Assembly: GCA_028751875.1 (NCBI GenBank)
Contig: CM054140.1
Coordinates: 50,771,714-50,835,713, forward strand
Origin: Rapana venosa
Lineage: Eukaryota; Mollusca; Gastropoda; Neogastropoda; Muricidae
Length of the DNA stretch: 64,000 nucleotides
Direction of reading: 5' to 3'
Shown: positions 35,028-47,869 of the stretch, in pieces
Position numbering within the stretch: position 1 is the stretch's first letter
Layout of the letters: every line of letters starts with the position of its first letter
Notes under the pieces: model-generated
The model's input: only the letters and a program-made list of their open reading frames with translations
What the model was told of the DNA's origin: nothing
Database searches by the model: none
Position numbers and translations under genes: made by a program

Positions 35028-37512
35028 TTTATTTTTTTTTTTTTTTTGTTTCTTTATTTGTTTTTGTTTTTTATATTTTTTTTATTTGTTTTATTTTTAT
35101 TTTTTTTTTTGTTTTTTTTTGTCTTTTTTTTTTTTTTTTATTATAATTTTTTTTTTTTTTTTTTTTGTTTTTTTTTGTTTTTTGCTCTTTTTTATTTATT
35201 TTTTTTTTTTCTTTTTTTTTTTTTTTATTTTTTTTTCTTTTTTTTTTATTTTTTTTTTTTTTTTTTTTTTTTTTTTCTTTTTTTTTTTTAATTTTCTTTT
35301 TTTATTTGTTTTTTTTTTTTTTTTTTTTCTTATCTGAGCTGCAGGGTCCCACTGCCCACTGATAGCAACTTCAATCCTTTCATAGTAGGATTAGGAAATT
35401 ACATGAAGGGTTTGATGAGGCTTGCCAATGGAGTGTTAATATGATTCTAAGACTTGCATCATTCAGGACAAAACACAGGACAAAAATCATGGCATGGCGG
35501 AAACTCTGTAATTTGTGGGGTGTGCAAGGTGGTATAATATGACTTGGTGCCTCCAAATACATCTTTCTCACGTGGTGCTAAGAGGTTGTTTCTGGGATCA
35601 AGAGAGCAAATGCACATGTATGCAATGGATCGACTTTTATTCTTGAAAGTGAAGGGTTAACAAGACCAGGATTAAATTTTAGAGAGGTTTTAATGACTCT
35701 TGTTTCGGACCTATGTTATGGTGCTTGCTTGGTGCGCAGGCATCAGACGAAGATCAAAAGTATTATTGGTGGCATGGTTTGATGCAAGACGCAGTTTCTG
35801 CAAATCGTGGAAGATAGTATTAACTCAAGCTGTTGACTACCATCAAGCATCATGCATGATCAAGTGTTCTTCATAGGCAATTGGTCTAAGGTAGACTTTG
35901 TCTTATAGGACTTGGTTTATATATGCTGCACCTTTCCAACATGCAGTTACAAATAGGAACAATTCAAACTACCAAACCAACTATAATATTATAGCTGGAG
36001 ATGATTGCAGCTTGAAAAAAAAAAAATGAAAGTGTAAACCTACACCAGCAGCAGCTGTAGTATCAAAGTAGCACCAGAAGCAAAAAGTGTGGTAACACCC
36101 ACAGAAGCAACGTACAAGGGAAAGAACTACTACCACCACTCTCAGAGCAAACAAAAAAAATAAGTATTCCCCTTGTAAGAGGACAGTCACTTGGTGAATA
36201 ACTGCTTAAACAAGTATTTTGTTTTTTAAGCGGCCTTGCTTATCTTTTTATTTTAGAAGAAGAAAATACCAAACAACTAAAACCAGTAACGCCCTTAAAG
36301 TTCAGCCAATAAATCCACACTTTTCCTCCGTTGATAGCAGCCAGCTAATCCCGGAGCCAATTATACAGGATGTGCGTTGCAACTTTGTAGGCTAATTTTT
36401 TTTAATAGGTATGCTAAGTGGCCGACGAGTTGTTCTTAACCCAGTTTCTCCCTGTGTGGGTCGGAAGGGTGGTGGTGTGGTGGTGGTGGTGGCGTAGTGT
36501 GCTTTCCTGTTCAGCGCATAAACAAGTGTGCTTATTTAGCGAAACCAATGCTGTAATTATATGACAAGTGTTATGCCTTCTCGCGAAAACAGTGTAGGAT
36601 TCTTTCTGCTATCACTATGTTGTGTTTTCATAAAGAATGCGGTGGATTGTTTCTTTTTATTATGCTAACCTGAGATTCTAGTTGATGCTCTTGTTATTGT
36701 TTAAGACCTCTAATCTTGGGCTTGGTGTTCATCTTGCAGATTTATTAGATGCTGTGTGATTCTTTCTTTCTTCCTGTTCAGTGTCTGCGGCGCTAGCTTC
36801 TTTTTTTAGTTTATGCGTGAGTCTAAATCACCTAGCTTGCTAAATTATTTTATCAGTTTGCCTCTAATACCTCTGTGTGCTTGGATTGAGCCCCATTATT
36901 TCCGATCCTGTGTTAGGGGTTCATCATTATTGTTTTCAGTGCTGTGTCTTCGGTGCTTGTGTTGTGAAGCTAGTTTCCAACTTAGATAGTTTCAGGTGTG
37001 TTGTGTTTGCCCGACTGTGTAGGTCTTTCAAGTGGTTGACTTTCAATGTTTCTGTTGGTAGGTTTTGTTCAGCATTTTGTAGTTGGTTGCAAGCTTGCGT
37101 AGGCAGTTGTTAGTAGTAGTTTGTGCATCACTAATACCAAGTTTTCTCTGCATTTTTAGCAACACTTAGTCTTCTGCTTGAGTGTATTTTTTGCTAAAAA
37201 CTGATGGGGGTTATTTTTCTTTGTTAAAAACCCTTTTAGGCCTGTGTCAGTTACAGCATAAGATTGATCTTTGTTGTCCATATCAAAGTCAGTATGGTCT
37301 AGTACTTCGGGTGGATGGTTGTTCCAAACCTTGTGTGAAAATCTTTAACCTGCTTTCTAACATTCTCTTCTGACTGAGTGCAAGGGTGTGCTACAGTTGT
37401 TGCTGACTTCACCAATATATCAGCTGGCCGTAAACACATCATCCATATCTATATCATAGTCTTTCCATTATTCTATTATTGTTTTTTTTATTTGCTACTT
37501 ATAGAAAAAACG
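34691..37512. other. Unassigned AT-rich sequence
   Basis: Apart from the T-rich tract at 34981-35331 I see no recognisable gene or repeat. A minus-strand open stretch around 36920-37110 (contains LKVNHLKDLHSRANTTHLKL) looks protein-like but is short and unidentified. Confidence 0.35.
34981..35331 (+). repeat. 350-base T-rich tract
   Basis: Long T runs are broken only by scattered A, G and C. Frames read Phe-rich and are not genes. It may be an expanded poly(A) tail of a minus-strand retrocopy or an assembly artefact. Confidence 0.9.
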
Positions 37513-38816
37513 ATGGCGCAACAAACATTTGAAGCAATCCTTGATCCATACAGGGACGTTTAAAAGTTCCCGTAGGCATTAAAGGAAACAGGGACAGACA
37601 ATCCGTTATTACAAACAACCCCTCCAATATTGATTGAAAATCAGATTCTGTCTGTTGGTTTCTAATTTAGGAAAGATGATTGTCATTGTTCCAGGCACAA
37701 CTAGGCTTGGCTTTTCAGATTGACACTAGAGTCTGAAGGATGATCCAAACAGAAGTTGTGGTAGCAACTAGGTAGGGCTATTATAAAAAAGATTAGTGTC
37801 AAGCTAGAAGGCAGAGAAGTGCTATCACTAAACAAACGCAGACGTATTCTGGATCCTATACTGATTTTATGGATGACAAAAGAAAAAAGAGATGTTCTTA
37901 TTTATCAGGGCATACAGGTGATGAGGGACCTAAAACACTGGTATGTTCTGCGATAAGGGAAACAGCGAAAAAAAGATTGCTGCCATAGCAAAAGGCCTAT
38001 GGTACAGGGTTTTGCATTCCTCTTGACTTTGAACTGTCAGCTCTCCACATGCCTTACTATCTGGGCGCCACTGAGAGACAGGACTGTCGTATGTGTCTAA
38101 CCTTTAATGACAGTGCTCAAGTTATTTAATCCATGGATGCTGACGCAAAGTACAAAATATCTGGCATATCTTTAGGCGTATGATGTTGTCAATCACCCAG
38201 AGCTTGCACGCTTGATTGACAGCAATGTCAGTCAAGGTTGCTATCTTATTATGGAATGAGTGGCTCAATTCATATCACAATAATGAAGAGTAAGCAGATA
38301 CTGTGTGGAACATAAAAATCTGAAACACTCCAGCAAGATCTTTTAAATGGAATATTAAGCTGTTTTTGAAGAACCCAGCCACCCGCTTTTCCTCATAAGT
38401 GAAGGTTTATTAATCCCCGTATTAAACATTTATCAGTACTATAGAGGGACAGCACCAAATCAACTCTATGCTCAGGATATTCCATTCAAACACTTTGATG
38501 AGGTAAACGGAAAACACTTTGTTCTGGTCAACACCAATGATACCACTACTGGTGTTACAAGCAAATCTTTCACATCTGCCTGCTGATGTTAGGCTTCATT
38601 GAATACCTACATCTCTAATATGGCATTGTGGGTTGACTTAAGATCACAGATGATGATAAGCTGCATGGTTCAGGAAGAGCATTGATAAACGGTCAGAAGG
38701 AATCAATAGGAATAACTAATCAAATAAGAGGGAAAAGAAAGAGAAAGGAAATGATGGAGCCATAAAATATATCTATTTGTAGTGATGGATGACAGCTCAA
38801 CATAGAAGGAAAATAG
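37513..38816 (+). pseudogene. Maverick/Polinton- or adintovirus-like capsid protein remnant (F54H12.2-like)
   Basis: The start ATG at 37513 (MAQQTFEAILDPYRDV) is followed by about 430 codons in shifting frames. Recognisable pieces include LNKRRRILDPI (37830), LGATERQDCRM (38060), MDADAKYKISG (38135), NHPELARLIDS (38195), DDDKLHGSGRALI (38655) and QLNIEGK before a stop near 38816. Their order and style match the nematode F54H12.2-like family, which occurs in Maverick/Polinton elements and related midsize DNA viruses and is thought to be a capsid component. At least ten stops or frameshifts show an old, inactive copy. The assignment rests on recognition of the family, without a search. Confidence 0.65.
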
Positions 38817-38849
38817 GGGACTAATAAGAAGTTGTTTACTAATGGACCA

Positions 38850-39425
38850 GCTAAGTTTTTACCAAAGAAGGCACATTGCCTCTAATATGCGGGCAGGATG
38901 GCTGTGGCAAGACTATTTGTTTTAATTTATTACAAACAGTGTACAGAAATCATTTCGAGTTCTTGTTATATTTGTCCAACACTGCCAACAATAAAACATA
39001 CAGGAGACGAGAAAATTTATTTGGACAGATGTGAATATACTCTTGTTATCCTCTGACAGGCTAAGCGAGTGTTTAGAATTACTATTACAGGCTGTTTGAA
39101 AATAGGCAGACCTTTTCTTTAATAGATGACTGCTCTGCAGAGCATGGACCATGTTAGAAAAGAATAGGTTAGTCTAAGCTTGCTTTCAGTGGGAGACATG
39201 CACAGATATTGTTTGGTTGTGACACAAAAATAAATAGGCAAATTAAAAGATTACCGTGAACAAATCAAAGTCATTGTAATTTTTCACATGGAAAGACAGA
39301 GATGGGTTTATTAAATGCCTTCGGGAGGAATGATGATATTACAGACGGACAAGAAAGGGAAAGAAATAAAACTAAAATGAGAAGCTCAAAGCATAGTAAA
39401 ACTAATACTCAAAACAGCCTGCCTT
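38850..39425 (+). pseudogene. Packaging-ATPase-like remnant (Walker A and B)
   Basis: Right after the capsid-like pseudogene, LICGQDGCGKTICF gives a textbook Walker A (GxxGxGKT at 38891-38914). A Walker-B-like SLIDD lies at 39116-39130, in the same frame 76 codons later, with two stops between. Downstream pieces (GRHAQI near 39195; GLLNAFGRNDDITDG at 39304) and a basic C terminus follow. The spacing and neighbourhood fit the A32/FtsK-HerA-type DNA-packaging ATPase that accompanies capsid genes in Polintons. A different P-loop protein is possible, and only the position next to the capsid remnant favours this reading. Confidence 0.55.
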
Positions 39426-40285
39426 CCTATAAAATACTGTGTAGTGTAAAACCAAAGCTTTTTTTTTTTTTGTTTCAACAACAGTGCAGGCTGTTACAAC
39501 ACCAGACCAGCATACTACATTGTTTTGAATCTTCTGGTCTGTTTTGTGGATGTGTGTGAACTAGGCGAGCCGCCTCGTGGCGAGTCATTCAGCCAATCAG
39601 GAAGCTGGGCTGGTTATTGCACCACACTAAGCTGACAGCTATATATGTTAATATTTTAGACAATCTTCGCCCTCAGGGTGGCAAACCTTGCTAGCAGTTT
39701 GTCGTCTTGGCCAAGACAAATAGGTGTTTGGTTTTGGTTGAGTTCGGTCCAGTAGTGTCCCCGTATTTTTCTCTTTAATATTTCATTTCGATAAGTGACA
39801 ATGAAATGGGTTGAGATTTGCCTGTACTGGGAATTGCCCACTCACACACACACACTGTATTTCTATTAAGGTTTATTATAACATTTGCTGTCTCTGTCCA
39901 TTATGAATTGATAAGTGTTGTGCGAATGCGTTGGTCGCATTCAAAGGTTGTAAATGCCGGAAATCATTCCTCTGCCATTGATTCATTAAAGATCAGATCA
40001 AAGTTGCACTAGCTTTAATGGAGCTGGGCATAGAGGAGATGGTTTTGTCACTTTTTTTCTGTTTTTACCCTAATTTTATAGTTTTATCATCAAAGCAGAT
40101 TGTAAACATTTTTTTTTTTATTACAAGAGATAGGGATAATGCCGTGTCCAAAGGTAAACTGCTACTGTTTATCCTAACCAGGCAACCTTTTGCGTCTTGA
40201 TGAGGCGAAGCGATTCGGACCCAAAAAGTTTGCCCTTGGTTTTGGAAAAAACAGTAGTGGGTTGAGCTTGACTCGGCTTGATCCC
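39426..40285. other. Unassigned sequence
   Basis: No gene recognised. I looked for terminal inverted repeats of a Polinton-like element here and found none. Confidence 0.4.
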
Positions 40286-40528
40286 TTATCTCTCAGTTAT
40301 GCCAACATTAACCAGCCCTCGTGTCCACCTCCGCTGCTGGGCTAGTACAGCAGAGGAATCTGTGTTTCCCGACTCCTTGCTTCGGGCCTTCTCCTCGTCC
40401 TTCTCCTTTTCAGGCAAGTCACGTCGTAGGTGGCCTACTTGTGGGACAGAAGAAGATTTTACTGTTGTGATGCGGGGTCGCGCCATCCGGGGAGCTGGTT
40501 GAGGCACATAGACGAAGACAGCAAACAT
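40286..40528 (-). other. 80-codon open frame, unrecognised
   Basis: The minus-strand product has a basic middle, SSSVPQVGHLRRDLPEKE, followed by a Glu/Lys/Ser-rich tail. The GH-x4 spacing faintly recalls a retroelement zinc knuckle whose cysteines have been lost. No other part of a gag gene is near, so a function cannot be assigned. Confidence 0.2.
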
Positions 40529-42500
40529 ACTAATGACCCGTCTTTTGTGGCTAGATATTCGGAATATCTGTTAGTCTCATTTTTTGTTACAGTTCATTTT
40601 CTTATTCATTTTCAGTTTTTTAATCATTTTCACTGTGTTCAATATTGTCAACATTTTCTGTTTTAATTCCGTTTATGTTTTAATTTCAATATTTTTCAGC
40701 ATGATATTTTGAGATACTACACTAATATCTGAAATTTATATCATTGAAGCTTACAGTAAATTAAACAACAGTTTACTGCAGAAGAATAGCGAAGGAACAG
40801 TGACCAAATAAACAAACTCTAGAAATAAAAATTGTGTTGAAATTTGGGGGAAAAAAAGGGTGTTAAAAGCAAAAAGTCTAAAAACTTTGAAATTTTTCGA
40901 AACCAGTGGATGAGCCAAGCTTATCGGGCACAAAATATTGTTCAGCACTCCTTTGCTCGGGCCATGCAAAAAGGGCAAAAATGCTAAAGGATTGAACTCT
41001 TGCGGGGGATGTGGTGAGATGATATGGATGTAAAAGTGTGACGTGGGTTAAAGGGTTAAAAAGGGGAAAAGGGTTGTAGATGTGGAAGTAAATTTTGAAG
41101 GTATGAGCGATGGGGAGTAACTGGTGCCGTGAGATTTTTTTGAGTAAGGAGAACATATCATGACAGGGATGTTGAAAACAGCGGGTGATGATGAATGCGT
41201 ATAGTTAAAGATCTAAAAGGTAGAAAATTTTTTAAATTTGTAATGGTGATGATGCTCTAGAGTTGAAGTTTTTGGGGGGTGGAGATGGTGTAACTGGAGG
41301 GAGTGGGTGTTATCCGCTATTTTCTGCTAAAATGTCCCCCTTCTCCCTCCCTAAACATTTGTTATAGTGGCCCTGGCCAATACGAAACCTTTTCAGTTTT
41401 AAAATTTCCGTGTTGTCTCTCCTTCTCTCAGTGTTCAGAGTTCAAATTTTCTCTCTCTCTTCAGTGCAGAGTTCAGTGTTTTCTCTCTCTCTGTCTCTTT
41501 TATCCTCTCTTTGACCCCTCCTCCCCATACGACCACATTGTTATGGACACCTTTTTACCTTTTTATTTTTTTTTTTTATTTTTGTATTTTTGTTTTTCCC
41601 TATTTGGTAAGTTTTTCCGGTGAGTTTCTTTCACACTTGTTTTTCACAGTACTTTCACGCTCAATATTAATCATTATTTTTTTAGCAATCCCCTTTAATA
41701 TGGGCCTAGCCTATTTATGAAAAAACTCACTTCCCGAGTTCGAGTTCAGATCCCTTTTTCTCTCTCCCCCCCGAAAAAAACACAAAAATTTAAAAAAGAC
41801 TGCCTTTGCACCGACTGAAAATGACAGATAATTCGGGCAGATATATTCTATTTGATTTTTTTCCGCAATTAAATGAGAAGAAGAATAAAATTTTTAGAAA
41901 AGATTTTTATATTGTAATACATATTTTGTGAAACATTGTGGACTAGAAATTTGATTAATATGTTTTATCAATGAACATCTAGTTATTGATAAAGAATTTT
42001 TGTTTTCATAACATTGTCGCTTTTAAATTTTTATAATAAAAATAAAAAATAATTGTTTACAACCTTTCATGTTCCCATTTTCCTTACCCAAACACTAAGG
42101 CCGAGTACATAAATCTAACTAATAACCCCCCTCTCTCTCTCTCCTCTTTTCCTCTCTCTCTCATTTTTTTCCTCTCCTCTCTCTCCTCTCTCTTCAGAGA
42201 TCAATCAAATTTGGGTTTTTTCCATTAACTGAAAAAAGGGGACTTGGGGAAAGATATAACTTGTCTTCCCCTGTACTTTTTTTATCTCCTGAGGGGCCCT
42301 TTTTTTTTGCAGTTTTTTGGGGCTTAATATGATAATTTTGAAAAAAAGGGAAAGTTTTTTTTTTTTCTTATTCATTTCAACCTTTTTGAAGCCGACATAT
42401 TTAACACACACTTTACTTCATCTTTTTTCCTCATAGAAAGCCTGTTTTCTAAACAACTTCAAATATATTTTGAGAAGCAGTCGTCATTGTCTAAAAGATA
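40529..42500. other. Unassigned AT-rich sequence with CT-rich patches
   Basis: No gene or shared repeat was recognised. CT-rich patches occur at 41440-41515 and 42130-42195, and homopolymers are frequent. Confidence 0.4.
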
Positions 42501-43140
42501 ATGATGATGACGATGATGATGATTACGATTATATTTTGTTGTTGTTATCATCATATTAAAAATCACACAAATCCCAATGTTATTGATAATGTAATCTTTT
42601 GTTTTCATAATCATTGTGACGCTGCTACTATTGTATCAACAGCAGTTTTGGTGGTTAGTCTGGTTATACTTGAACCTAGTATCAATTTTGTTTCCTTGAA
42701 ACTGATGAAAATGTCTAAACAGACTGTCTTTACAACCAAAAAAAGTACACACAAACATCACTTCACCTTCTAGTTTGTGTGTTTCTTCGTGTGTTTGTTT
42801 ATTATCAATTTTTGTTTTCTAACAAAATTTCATTTTTTTGATCAAAACTTCTAGTTTCTTGTTTTATGTAAACAAGATCAGTCTACATTGAGCCAGAATA
42901 TTCACTTCAATAGAGGTGAAATCAGCCAAGTAAAAACGTTTAGAAGGGCAATATCTACGGCAATATACCTGGGTAAAGATCGCGGCTTTAGGAAAGAGAA
43001 CAAGAGGAAAGGAAGGATAATTATCAGGTCTGGCTGAGTCATCAGCATTAACCTTTACAGTGAATACAGACTCTCTGGGGAGAAACCGTTTTACTCAATG
43101 TGGAGGAGAGAACAAACCGAGATAGATTTCAACGAAAAGA
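42501..43140. other. Unassigned sequence starting with (ATG)n
   Basis: A short GATGAT repeat (42499-42525) precedes unique AT-rich DNA. The 90-codon frame at 42501-42773 shows no domain. Confidence 0.4.
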
Positions 43141-43146
43141 CCAGAC

Positions 43147-43168
43147 GTGTGTGTGTGTTGTGTGTGTG

Positions 43169-43216
<48 letters not shown>

Positions 43217-43282
43217 TGTGTGCGTGCGTGCGTACGTGCGGATGGGCGGGTGGGTGTGGGTGAGAGAGAGAGAGAGATAGAC
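43147..43282. repeat. (GT)n-(GTGC)n-(GA)n microsatellite
   Basis: GT repeat, ten or more GTGC units, a GGGTGGGT patch and GA repeat follow each other. Confidence 0.9.
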
Positions 43283-43339
43283 AGGCAGACAGACATGGGA
43301 ATAGCCGATTTGAAATAGCAACTACTCGTCAATGATTTG

Positions 43340-44850
43340 TTATAATAATATAAAATAATAATAATAATAAGAATATAAATAATAATAATAAATAATAATA
43401 ATTATAATAAAAATGAACTTATAGTAGGCCTATACTGGCAAAGAATAAATCAAAGCGCATACATTCTACCGAATCTTACACTGTCCTACAACCAATTACA
43501 AATAACATAGTTTCAAACAATAGTACAAACATGGGTAACGCTGCAGACCAAAATTTATTAAATAAATTGCAATATTAAATGTTTTTGCAAAAGCACAAAC
43601 ACACACACACACACACACACATCACAAACATCATAGACTTATGCAGGTGATGGAACATGGTTCGTGAAGGGTGGATAGATTCTGGATATAACAGAGGGCA
43701 AATCTTAGTTTTGATATGATATTCTGAGGGCTGGATTAAAAAGTGCATAGCGAGGCTAAGAAATTGCAAAGAGAGGTAATATGCCTCGAGATTTTTTCTT
43801 CTGAGATGCAGTCAGCGCGAGTTTTGATACGTTGAAGGATTATAGAGATGAAGCTGCACCTTACAAAGGGAAGAGCAATAGTACAGTCGTGAAAAGATAC
43901 GAAGTGACCATATGGCTTGCATCGTGACAGGTAATTTCGAATTAGTAGTACACGACTGACAGGGCTGGTATGAATTTTTGCATAGAGAGTGCGTTTGTCC
44001 ATAACAACATCTAGGTACTTCAACACATGGATAAGAATTGAATGCATTGCCAAGGTTCGATGAAGCTATTAGATGAAGTTTGTGTTTGTCCCGTACAAGC
44101 AGGCTTGGTTTTATCTGCATTTAGCTGTATGTGTCGTTCATCAATTTTGAAGTTCTTCAAACAGTGGCCATATTTGCCATGAGAGAAGGCAGATTTCAGG
44201 ATTAACACGCTGTTGAATCTGAAGTCATCTGCGTAAAAATGTCGTTGATTGATGACGTTTTTGATATGTGACTGTAGGCTGTAAAGGGTGTACAAAAATC
44301 CTAATCTGAGCCCTTGGACTCCGCATTTCAGTTTGCAGGTATTGGTTTGTATCGTGTTATCTGCTACTGTCTGAAACGGGTCATAAGGTAAAAAAATGAA
44401 AACCAGGGGAGGGCTGGGCCAGTAAACACCGAACGTTTGTAAGACGGAGAGAAGAAGTGAGTGAACTATATATCAAAGCTGCCGTTAAGTCTAGTAGAGT
44501 GAAAAGAAATTTCCCTAATCAAAGCTAGTAAAGCGTGTTTAAAGTGGGGTACTAGGTGTTGTAAGTGCTGGTTTTCAATCGCAGCCTGAAACGCTGAAGA
44601 AAATTGGTGAATAAGGTGTTGTTGTCTGTGTAGTGAACTACTTGTTCAAGGACTTTAGAAATAAAAGAATTTGAACAAGTCTATAATGCCTTCAGAATGT
44701 TAGGGTCAAAGCATGCTTTTTTGATAGCGTTGACTTAGCATGTAGACTAAATTGAACAGTTTCCCTGAAACAAGTGATTGCACTATTTTCCGTGATAGTG
44801 GGTATAGGTCAGTCTGAGAAGTCTCTATTACTGCTACTGTATCCATTAAC
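43340..44850 (-). pseudogene. CR1/L2-like LINE, reverse transcriptase to 3' tail (degenerate)
   Basis: On the minus strand, the order is: KKHALTLTF and RHYRLVQILLFLKSL (about 44680-44730), a palm segment with TGPALPWFSFF (44420), FYADD (44232-44246, catalytic pair intact), LQLNADKT-like IQLNADKTKPA (about 44110), CKPYGH and CSFISIILQRIK, SEEKISRHITSL (43790), and then the family tail TGCGCTTTGATTTATTC near 43435 with TATT/AAT repeats (43341-43415). Frames are lost many times. It is the same family as the element at 50.8-57 kb, judged by the LNADKT box and the tail. Confidence 0.65.
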
Positions 44851-45089
44851 ACTGTACAACCTTCGCAGTGTGGGGAGAAACCCCCCAATAAAAAAACCCA
44901 AACATAGGAACAGAGGAATTGCGCCACCAAGAAATATCCAACCACAAAAAAAAAACATGAAAGACAATAGGCAAAGCAAAATGATACCGATCGTCGAGGT
45001 AGCCCGGGTTTACAACGACCGCGCTTTCCATTGATCAACACCAGGAATGACAATCTCTACTTGTTTATAACATTACTTTAAGCTCCTAG

Positions 45090-47865
45090 AGAACAAACAA
45101 CCAGTTGGACATAAACGTCCGTACACTCTACCAGTGCGGACAATCAAAGAACTAAGTATTAGCTTGGCCCTATAAATGGACATTATTGACTGGAGAAATG
45201 AGATGTACAGAATTTGGTGAGACATTGACTGTAGTAAGCAACAAAATCCCTGGGTTACAGGGCCAAGAAAAGAAACAGCACCAACATGGAGTGGCATTTT
45301 ATTGTCAAAAGGAGAGTTGGTGCATTATCATCTGTAACACACGCTTCCCAGGATTTAACACCAGTCCTGGTGTCGGCCAAGCCCAAAATCATCACCATCA
45401 TACAAACTATGCACTAGAAGCGACCAGGCAGATGAAGATGTAAAGAATTTTTCGATAACTTAAAGAGATCAGATTATAAAATGACCCAAGAAGACATCAT
45501 CATCATCGCAAGGATTTTAATGCAAGAGTAGTCTGACTTTAAACAACCAATGGGCCAGAACATTGGGCAGTTTGGTAACTGGAGAACCGACGACAGGGAC
45601 TACTTGGCTGCAGTGTTCCTGCACCCACAGACATAACCATTGCAATAGCCCTCTATCCCCACAAGCAGTCAAGGAGACACCTGCTGCCGGCCAAACGACA
45701 AGATCCATAACCAAATAGATTTTAATCTTTAACACCACAGCACTCCATATCCACATCAATAGACCAGAACCTAAGAACCTACCCTGAGCGACATAGCACG
45801 GTCCACACCTTGTGCTCTTTATTGGCAAAATGATGCGAAAAAAACAAACAGCCTGCAAACCCTCGTAGCAAATTTTACGTACAAAGCTGAAAAGATCCAA
45901 TGCCTAGAGAGCTTCCAGAGCGACCTTGGCGAACTATTTGCGCATTAACCCTCCTGGACAATGACATCAATAACCTAACCATTAACTTTTAATGAGGCCT
46001 CCAAAACAGCAAGAGGTACTCGCGTCAGAGAAGAACACCAGCCATGACTACCACTGACCATCTTTGACCTCTGCATACAAGAAATCACTGAAACCTCTCT
46101 AACTTCTTCCTTGCCCTAAAGAGCCGGAGGCCACAACTCTAAGAAGTCTTTTAAATGCCAGGAAAGGAATCATGGTGCTATTGAATCAGATCGAAAAAAA
46201 CAGAAAGGGCAACATATAAAGGCATACACACCCTAAGAAACTCACAAAACCACTTCAACCTAATCATCATCAGTGAAGAACTGCTCCAATCCTCCTCACA
46301 GAACGCAGCTGCATTAGACAGTGCCTGAATATTGTCAAACTGTACAACAACCCAATGACAACCGTCAAAGCATAATAAAAAAAGCAGCAACTTCAAACAA
46401 TCCCTCGCCATACCTATACTGAGGGAAGAAAAGAACCTCCGGCAGGCTTACCAGTAGAAAGTCCCCAGAGCAGACAATAATTCCACATACTCTCAAGCAT
46501 GGGGCATAACATCAGCACATATGTTTCACTATCTATAAAAAGTTTGGAGACAATAAAAACCGTACCAACAAAGGACACATTCACTCATCCATAGATCCCC
46601 TGCCCAAGAAGGGAATTAACGAAACCATGCAAGCCCTCATCAGCCACACCACACAAATCATGCTCAAGTTAGATTGAATCGACTCAAAAAAGCATAAAAC
46701 CCTTGCAGAGGAACTAGCTTGCAGGCAGGCAGGACAAAATCTCAAAACAGATTTAACTGCCACAGCCTATGGAAAAACAGCTTCAACATCAAAGAGTCCT
46801 GTCACATCTTCATCCGACTTCAAAAGCGCTTTCGACAGAGTATGCACAACCTTGCCAGGTCTCAGAATGTTTGCATTGGAAGAAGGACTATTTCTAACCA
46901 TCAGCACTATACAAAACACCGCAACAGTGCAGGCCTTCTTCAATCAGCGAAGACTACTTCAAAACCTCAGTTGGGGTCCGACAAGGATCCTGTTATCGCA
47001 CCGTCCGGTTAATCTGTTCTTGAAATCCATTATGAGAAGAACCCGCCATGACTTCCCACTCTACCACCTCATTTGCGCATACCCCTCAACAAATTACGTG
47101 TTGCCGAGACTGTGATCGCAGCAAGTAACACAGATATGCGCAAAGATCCTACGACCCACTTGGAAACAAGCTGAGCAATGAGATGGAGGTGTGCTAGAGA
47201 AAAGTAAAGTAACTTGTGATCACACGAGCCAATCAACCACGGCTAAATTTATCATGAAACCCAACATCTGAGGAGTAGAAGACCTTTTAAATACCTTTGG
47301 CGCGACACTTACAAAGGACGCGATCGAACGACAGAAATCAAAGAGCAGAATAGCCAGGCAACAGCCTCCATGACAAAACTCACCACCAGATAAAAGTAAA
47401 GAATCATTTACCATCAAACTAAAGCTCGATACAAGCCCAATGTCAACGATCCTGGCGTACGAAGTGAAACCTGGACATTACTGCTGAGCATAACACAAAC
47501 GAATCCAGCATTCGAAACAAAATGCCATAAAAAATACTGATATCAGGAGAAACGAAAGACCATAATTTTCAAGATCAATTATACACGGCTCAGTCCACAA
47601 ACCCCGTCTCACCGACGTCAAGAAAAAAAGCTGACTGTTCGGCCACTCACCCGCCACAACACTCTGCCCAAAACTGTACTGCCGGAACACTCGAAGGCAG
47701 AAAGAGGAAGACAAACAATCATGGATAACAACATCAAAATGACCAGATAAGACTCGTACTACTGGCCAGAGCCGAGACCGAGATGGATGGAGAGCCTTAA
47801 ACCACGCAGTCGATCTTCATCTCCCCCACGACCGCCAAGGCTCACGTCTATGATGATTCTCTATG
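45090..47865 (+). pseudogene. RTE/Nimb-like LINE ORF2, near full-length, degenerate
   Basis: Endonuclease: a start segment with NVRTLYQCGQ-like codons (45110), DIIDWRNEMY (45182), HHHHRKDFNARVV (45500; DFNAR box intact), HNQIDF (45707). Linker: LKSRRPQL-type debris and AKTASTSKS. Reverse transcriptase: SSDFKSAFDRVC (46815), a region for the FADD box that is not readable, and the Arg-rich end RKRKTNNHG with LLARAETEMDGEP (47770) before the final CCACGACCGCCAAGG shared with the fragment at 956-1048. Stops occur about every 30 codons, so the copy is old. It begins directly beside the minus-strand CR1/L2-like LINE. Confidence 0.65.
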
Positions 47866-47869
47866 GACA

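Noticed and set aside
34953..35362. Phe-rich open frames
   Set aside because: They are translations of the T-rich tract.
39560..40285. Terminal inverted repeat of a Polinton-like element
   Set aside because: I compared GC-rich segments here with 32.8-37 kb by eye and found no inverted match.
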